A DNA stretch of 46,356 nt. Source: Bacteroidales bacterium. GTDB lineage: Bacteria > Bacteroidota > Bacteroidia > Bacteroidales > UBA932. The notes beneath the pieces were generated by a model. That model ran no database searches. It had not been told where the DNA came from and was given only the letters and a program-made list of their open reading frames with translations. Positions 42,090-46,356 of this stretch are shown here, piece after piece; position 1 is the stretch's first letter; every line of letters begins with the position of its first letter. The stretch is from NCBI GenBank assembly GCA_017962165.1, contig JAGCVW010000027.1, positions 1 to 46,356 of the forward strand. Reading direction: 5' to 3'. The position numbers and the translations under genes were made by a program.

Positions 42090-45000
42090 TTAAAGTTCGT
42101 TCAGCTCGTCGACGGCTTCGTCGCCGCGGCCAACCACGATATCCTGGTAGTCCTTGAGACCGGTACCTGCCGGGATGAGGTGTCCGCAGATGACATTCTC
42201 CTTCAGGCCCTCGAGGTGGTCGACGCGGCCGCGGATGGCGGCTTCGCTGAGCACCTTGGTTGTCTCCTGGAAGGATGCAGCCGAAATGAAGCTGTTGGTA
42301 CGCAGAGCTGCGCGGGTGATACCCTGGAGGATGAGGGTCGCGGTGGCAGGCCTTGCATCGCGCGCGGCCATCACCTTGAGACCCTGCCTCTGGAGGGAAT
42401 CGTTCTCGCTGCGGAGCTCGCGCGCTCCGATGATCTGGCCTTCGGTGTACTTCTCCGAATCACCGGGGTTCTCGATGACAAACTTGCCGTAGATGGCGTC
42501 GTTGACGTCCATGAAGTGCATCTTGTCCACGAGCTCCTCGTCGAGGAATTCGGTGTCTCCTGGGCTGGTGATCTGGACCTTGCGCATCATCTGTCGAACA
42601 ATGATCTCGAAGTGTTTGTCGTTGATCTTTACGCCCTGGAGGCGGTACACTGCCTGAACCTCGTTCACGATGTATTCCTGAGCCTTCACAGGTCCGAGGA
42701 TGCGGAGGATGTCGCTCGGCGAGACGCCGCCGTCTGACAGCGGAGTACCTGCCTTCACGTAATCGTCTTCCTGGACCAGGATCTGCTTGGTCAGAGGAAC
42801 GAGGTAGCGTTTCTCAAGTCCTGTACGGTTCTTGACGATGATCTCGCGGTTACCCCTCTTGATGGTTCCCATGATGACCTGGCCGTTGATTTCGGACAGG
42901 GTTGCAGGGCTTGCCGAAGGGTTACGTGCCTCGAAGAGTTCTGTGACTCGAGGGAGACCTCCCGTGATATCGTTTGCCTTGCCGAATGCGCGCGGGATCT
43001 TGATGATCACGTCGCCGACCTTGACGTCTGCACCGTCCTCGACCATTACGTGGGCTCCCACAGGGAGGTTGTACTGCTTGAGGATGTTGCCTTCTGCGTC
43101 GACCAGATCTACGGCAGGGTTCTTTGTCTTGTCCTTGGACTCGATGATGACCTTGTCATTGGAGGCCGAGAACTCGTCGGCGGCGTCCTTGCGGAAAGTA
43201 ACGCCTTCCACGAGGTTCTCGAAGCGGAGCTTACCGGCGGTCTCCACGATGGTGGTAGCGTTGTACGCATCCCACTCGCAGATCCTATCGCCTTTCTTCA
43301 CCTTAGCTCCGTCTTTGAAGTAAAGGACCGAGCCGTAAGGGATATCGTAGTGCGAATAGGTCATGCCGGTCGTTGCGTCCACGATGCTGAGTTCGGTCAT
43401 ACGACCGACCACGACTGTTTCCTTGCCCGAATCACCTTCGCGCTCGATGGTACGGAGTTCCTGGAACTTCAGGACGCCGTCGTACTTGGAGTCGATCGAA
43501 GAGTCTGCACCGGCCGAAGAGGCGGTACCACCGACGTGGAAGGTACGAAGCGTAAGCTGGGTACCAGGCTCGCCGATGGACTGCGCTGCGATGACGCCCA
43601 CGACCTCTCCCTTCTCAACCATGCGGCTGGTGGCGAGGTTGCGGCCGTAGCACTTGGCGCATACGCCCTTGCGGCTTTCGCAGGTAAGGACCGAACGGAT
43701 CTCGACGCTCTCGATGGGGAGTTTGTCGATGAGTTCGGCCTGGGCCTCACGGATCTCCTCGCCCGCCGGGACGATAAGCTCGCCGGTAAGCGGGTTGAAG
43801 ATGTCGTGGACCGAGGTGCGGCCGAGGATCCTCTCTCCGAGGGACTCGACTACCGAATCCTTGTCCTTGATGGCTGTTGCCACAAGTCCGCGGAGGGTGC
43901 CGCAGTCTTCCTCGTTGATGATCACGTCGTGGGACACGTCCACCAGACGGCGGGTCAGGTAACCTGCATCCGCAGTCTTGAGGGCGGTATCGGCCAGACC
44001 CTTACGGGCGCCGTGGGTTCCGATGAAGTACTCGAGCACCGTCATTCCTTCCTTAAGGTTGGAAATAATCGGGTTCTCGATAATGTCAGCGCCGGAGCCA
44101 CCAGCCTTCTGCGGCTTGGCCATAAGGCCACGCATACCGCAGAGCTGCTTGATCTGCTGGGTGGATCCACGGGCACCGGAGTCGAGCATCATGAACACCG
44201 GGTTGAAGCCCTGCTGGTCTGCGGAGATCTGCTTGCCCACGATTTTCGTGAGGTCGTTGTCTACCGCCGACCAAAGGTCCACTACCTTGTTGTAACGCTC
44301 CTGGTTCGTGATGAAGCCCATTGCGAAGTTGCCTTTGATCTCGTCGATCTTCTTGTAGGCGTTCGCAACGAGGGTCTTCTTCTCCTCAGGGATGATGACA
44401 TCGCCGAGGTTGAAGGAGATACCTGCACGGAATGCCTGGTAGTAACCGAGGTTCTTGATATCGTCGAGGAACTGCGCGGTACGGGTCACACCGGTGTTCT
44501 TGATAACGTTGGTGATTATCGTACGGAGCTGCTTCTTTCCGATGAGCTCGTTTACGAACGGGACTTCGTCCGGCACATACTGGTTGACCATGATGCGGCC
44601 GGCGGTGGTTTCCACCATCTCGAAGCCCTTGGAGGCATCGTTCTTATCCTTCGGAAGGCGGACCTTCACGAGGGCGTGCATTTCTATCTTCTTGTTGTCG
44701 AGGGCGATGATCACATCCTCGGGACCGTAGAAGCTCAAGCCTTCGCCGAGGGCGCCGGGGCGCACCTTGGTGATGTAGTAAAGGCCGAGAACCATATCCT
44801 GCGAAGGAACCGTGATAGGGGCGCCGTTTGCAGGGTTGAGGATGTTCTGCGATCCGAGCATGAGGAGCTGTGCCTCCATTACTGCGGCGTTGCCGAGCGG
44901 GAGGTGGACTGCCATCTGGTCACCGTCGAAGTCGGCGTTGAAAGCCGTACATGCGAGCGGATGGAGCTGGATGGCCTTGCCTTCGATCATTCGGGGCTGG

Positions 45001-46340
45001 AAAGCCTGGATACCGAGCCTGTGGAGGGTAGGTGCACGGTTAAGGAGCACCGGGTGGCCCTTCATCACGTTTTCGAGGATGTCCCAGATGACCGGATCCT
45101 TGCGGTCCACGATCTTCTTTGCGGACTTCACAGTCTTGACTATTCCGCGCTCAATGAGCTTGCGGATGATGAACGGCTTGTAGAGCTCCGCTGCCATGAA
45201 TTTCGGAAGACCGCATTCATGCATGTTGAGCTCGGGACCCACGACGATAACCGAACGTGCCGAATAATCGACGCGCTTTCCGAGGAGGTTCTGGCGGAAG
45301 CGTCCCTGCTTGCCCTTGAGCGAGTCTGAAAGGCTCTTGAGTGCCCTGTTCTGCTCACTGCGGACGGCCGCCGACTTCTTCGAGTTGTCGAAGAGGCTGT
45401 CGACTGCTTCCTGAAGCATGCGTTTCTCATTGCGGAGAATAACCTCGGGTGCCTTGATTTCGATGAGCTTCTTCAGACGGTTGTTACGGATAATCACGCG
45501 CCTGTAGAGGTCGTTGATATCCGAGGTCGCGAAGCGGCCGCCGTCGAGCGGGACGAGAGGGCGCAGATCCGGAGGAGTGACGGGGATCACTTTCATGATC
45601 ATCCACTCCGGACGGTTCTTCCCCTTCGACTCCTGGAACCACTTCACTACCTGCAGCCTCTTCAGGGTCTCGACCCTGCGCTGCTGCGAGGTCTCGGTAA
45701 CCATCCTCTGACGGAGTTCCTTTGCAAGAGCCTCGACGTCAATCTTGGCGAGAAGGTCGTGAATACCTTCGGCGCCCATCTTGGCGATGAATTTCTTGGG
45801 ATCGCTGTCGGAGAGATTCTCGTTGCCGGGGAGGCGGTTCAGGACGTCCATGTACTCGTCTTCCGCGAGGAGTTCCATCTGCTCGAGTCCGCTCTCGCCG
45901 GGATTCACCACGATATATTTTTCGTAGTAGATCACCGACTCCAGCTTCTTCGAAGGAAGTCCGAGAAGCGCGGAAATCTTGTTGGGAGCGCTCTTGAAGT
46001 ACCAGATATGGGCTACCGGCACCGTGAGGGTGATGTGTCCCATCCTCTCACGGCGGACCTTCTTCTCGGTGACCTCGACGCCGCACCTGTCGCAGACAAT
46101 GCCGCGATAACGGATCCTCTTGTACTTACCGCAGTAGCACTCGTAATCCTTGGTGGGGCCGAAGATCTTCTCGCAGAAGAGGCCGTCCCTCTCGGGCTTG
46201 TAGGTCCTGTAGTTGACCGTTTCCGGCTTCAGGACCTCGCCGCAAGACCTTTCGGTGATGTCTTCCGGAGAAGCGAGGGAGATGCTGATCGTAGAGAAAT
46301 TGCTCTTTACCTTTGATTCCTTATTGTTGAAAGTAGGCAT
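42090..46340 (-). CDS. rpoC: DNA-directed RNA polymerase beta' subunit
   Basis: 1416 aa, complete, ATG at 46338-46340. N-terminal zinc ligands Cys68, Cys70, Cys83 and Cys86; the active-site Asn-Ala-Asp-Phe-Asp-Gly-Asp-Gln at 468-475 with the three magnesium-binding Asp; a second zinc site with [11 protein letters not shown]; and [12 protein letters not shown] before the trigger loop. Length is as expected. rpoB is presumably just outside the right edge. Element B follows its stop after about 23 bases. Confidence 0.98.
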   Translation of the reverse strand: MPTFNNKESKVKSNFSTISISLASPEDITERSCGEVLKPETVNYRTYKPERDGLFCEKIFGPTKDYECYCGKYKRIRYRGIVCDRCGVEVTEKKVRRERMGHITLTVPVAHIWYFKSAPNKISALLGLPSKKLESVIYYEKYIVVNPGESGLEQMELLAEDEYMDVLNRLPGNENLSDSDPKKFIAKMGAEGIHDLLAKIDVEALAKELRQRMVTETSQQRRVETLKRLQVVKWFQESKGKNRPEWMIMKVIPVTPPDLRPLVPLDGGRFATSDINDLYRRVIIRNNRLKKLIEIKAPEVILRNEKRMLQEAVDSLFDNSKKSAAVRSEQNRALKSLSDSLKGKQGRFRQNLLGKRVDYSARSVIVVGPELNMHECGLPKFMAAELYKPFIIRKLIERGIVKTVKSAKKIVDRKDPVIWDILENVMKGHPVLLNRAPTLHRLGIQAFQPRMIEGKAIQLHPLACTAFNADFDGDQMAVHLPLGNAAVMEAQLLMLGSQNILNPANGAPITVPSQDMVLGLYYITKVRPGALGEGLSFYGPEDVIIALDNKKIEMHALVKVRLPKDKNDASKGFEMVETTAGRIMVNQYVPDEVPFVNELIGKKQLRTIITNVIKNTGVTRTAQFLDDIKNLGYYQAFRAGISFNLGDVIIPEEKKTLVANAYKKIDEIKGNFAMGFITNQERYNKVVDLWSAVDNDLTKIVGKQISADQQGFNPVFMMLDSGARGSTQQIKQLCGMRGLMAKPQKAGGSGADIIENPIISNLKEGMTVLEYFIGTHGARKGLADTALKTADAGYLTRRLVDVSHDVIINEEDCGTLRGLVATAIKDKDSVVESLGERILGRTSVHDIFNPLTGELIVPAGEEIREAQAELIDKLPIESVEIRSVLTCESRKGVCAKCYGRNLATSRMVEKGEVVGVIAAQSIGEPGTQLTLRTFHVGGTASSAGADSSIDSKYDGVLKFQELRTIEREGDSGKETVVVGRMTELSIVDATTGMTYSHYDIPYGSVLYFKDGAKVKKGDRICEWDAYNATTIVETAGKLRFENLVEGVTFRKDAADEFSASNDKVIIESKDKTKNPAVDLVDAEGNILKQYNLPVGAHVMVEDGADVKVGDVIIKIPRAFGKANDITGGLPRVTELFEARNPSASPATLSEINGQVIMGTIKRGNREIIVKNRTGLEKRYLVPLTKQILVQEDDYVKAGTPLSDGGVSPSDILRILGPVKAQEYIVNEVQAVYRLQGVKINDKHFEIIVRQMMRKVQITSPGDTEFLDEELVDKMHFMDVNDAIYGKFVIENPGDSEKYTEGQIIGARELRSENDSLQRQGLKVMAARDARPATATLILQGITRAALRTNSFISAASFQETTKVLSEAAIRGRVDHLEGLKENVICGHLIPAGTGLKDYQDIVVGRGDEAVDELNEL

Positions 46341-46356
46341 ATTTCAATCTAATCAA

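Noticed and set aside
43050-45329. 759-aa open frame on the plus strand opposite rpoC
   Set aside because: It mirrors rpoC codon structure, has no known motif, and rpoC is unmistakable on the other strand. Long antisense frames are expected at this base composition.

Overview
The window looks like chromosomal DNA of a fairly GC-rich member of the Bacteroidota, probably Bacteroidales. Evidence: promoters of the TAnnTTTG (-7) / TTTG (-33) type, almost no Shine-Dalgarno sequences, a complete Bat (aerotolerance) operon, an OmpA protein with a coiled-coil linker, and YidD-like, TM2 and LolA-like exported proteins of the kind seen in this phylum. No rRNA, tRNA, CRISPR array, prophage or antibiotic-resistance gene was seen.

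Layout. 1-1151: 5' part of ppdK (minus), behind a long leader that can fold into a strong stem. 1356-3662: a solo PurL-C-terminal-like gene (minus) divergent from folC (plus). 3728-4963: an OmpA-family porin-like protein with a textbook promoter. 5050-13095 (minus): a tightly overlapping Bat operon, moxR - DUF58 - membrane protein - batA - batB - batC - batD/E, in which BatD and BatE are fused in one reading frame. 13120-13851: truA. 14020-14895: a REP-associated tyrosine transposase (RAYT) followed by REP-like hairpins. 15002-23725: an unusual locus. A transmembrane TPR-LuxR regulator (minus) is divergent from a six-gene unit that begins with a 70-aa solo LuxR DNA-binding domain and continues with five exported proteins: zinc-ribbon/OmpA, an unknown helical protein, an unknown 1010-aa TPR-like protein, a WG-repeat protein and a small unknown. 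23895-34297 (plus): exbB - exbD - tonB-like - rluB-like - era - parC - aroK - recJ - lysS, nearly without gaps. 34280-37227 (minus): an exported-protein operon with TM2, LolA-like, YidD-like and two TPR/small-membrane-protein genes. 37282-41934 (minus): folD - cysS - xthA - SPOUT methyltransferase - aroE. 42090-46340 (minus): rpoC, with the rpoBC operon continuing off the right edge.

How they work together. Most of the window is housekeeping: folate and one-carbon metabolism (folC, folD), aromatic amino acids (aroK, aroE), translation (lysS, cysS, truA, rluB-like, era), DNA maintenance (parC, recJ, xthA) and transcription (rpoC). Envelope modules (Bat, OmpA, ExbBD-TonB, the YidD/TM2 operon) sit between them. 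The least explained part is 15002-23725, which reads as a self-contained envelope module with its own regulator pair. A second candidate is the RAYT at 14020 together with a family of intergenic palindromes (14908-14993, 41982-42066, 23749-23777).
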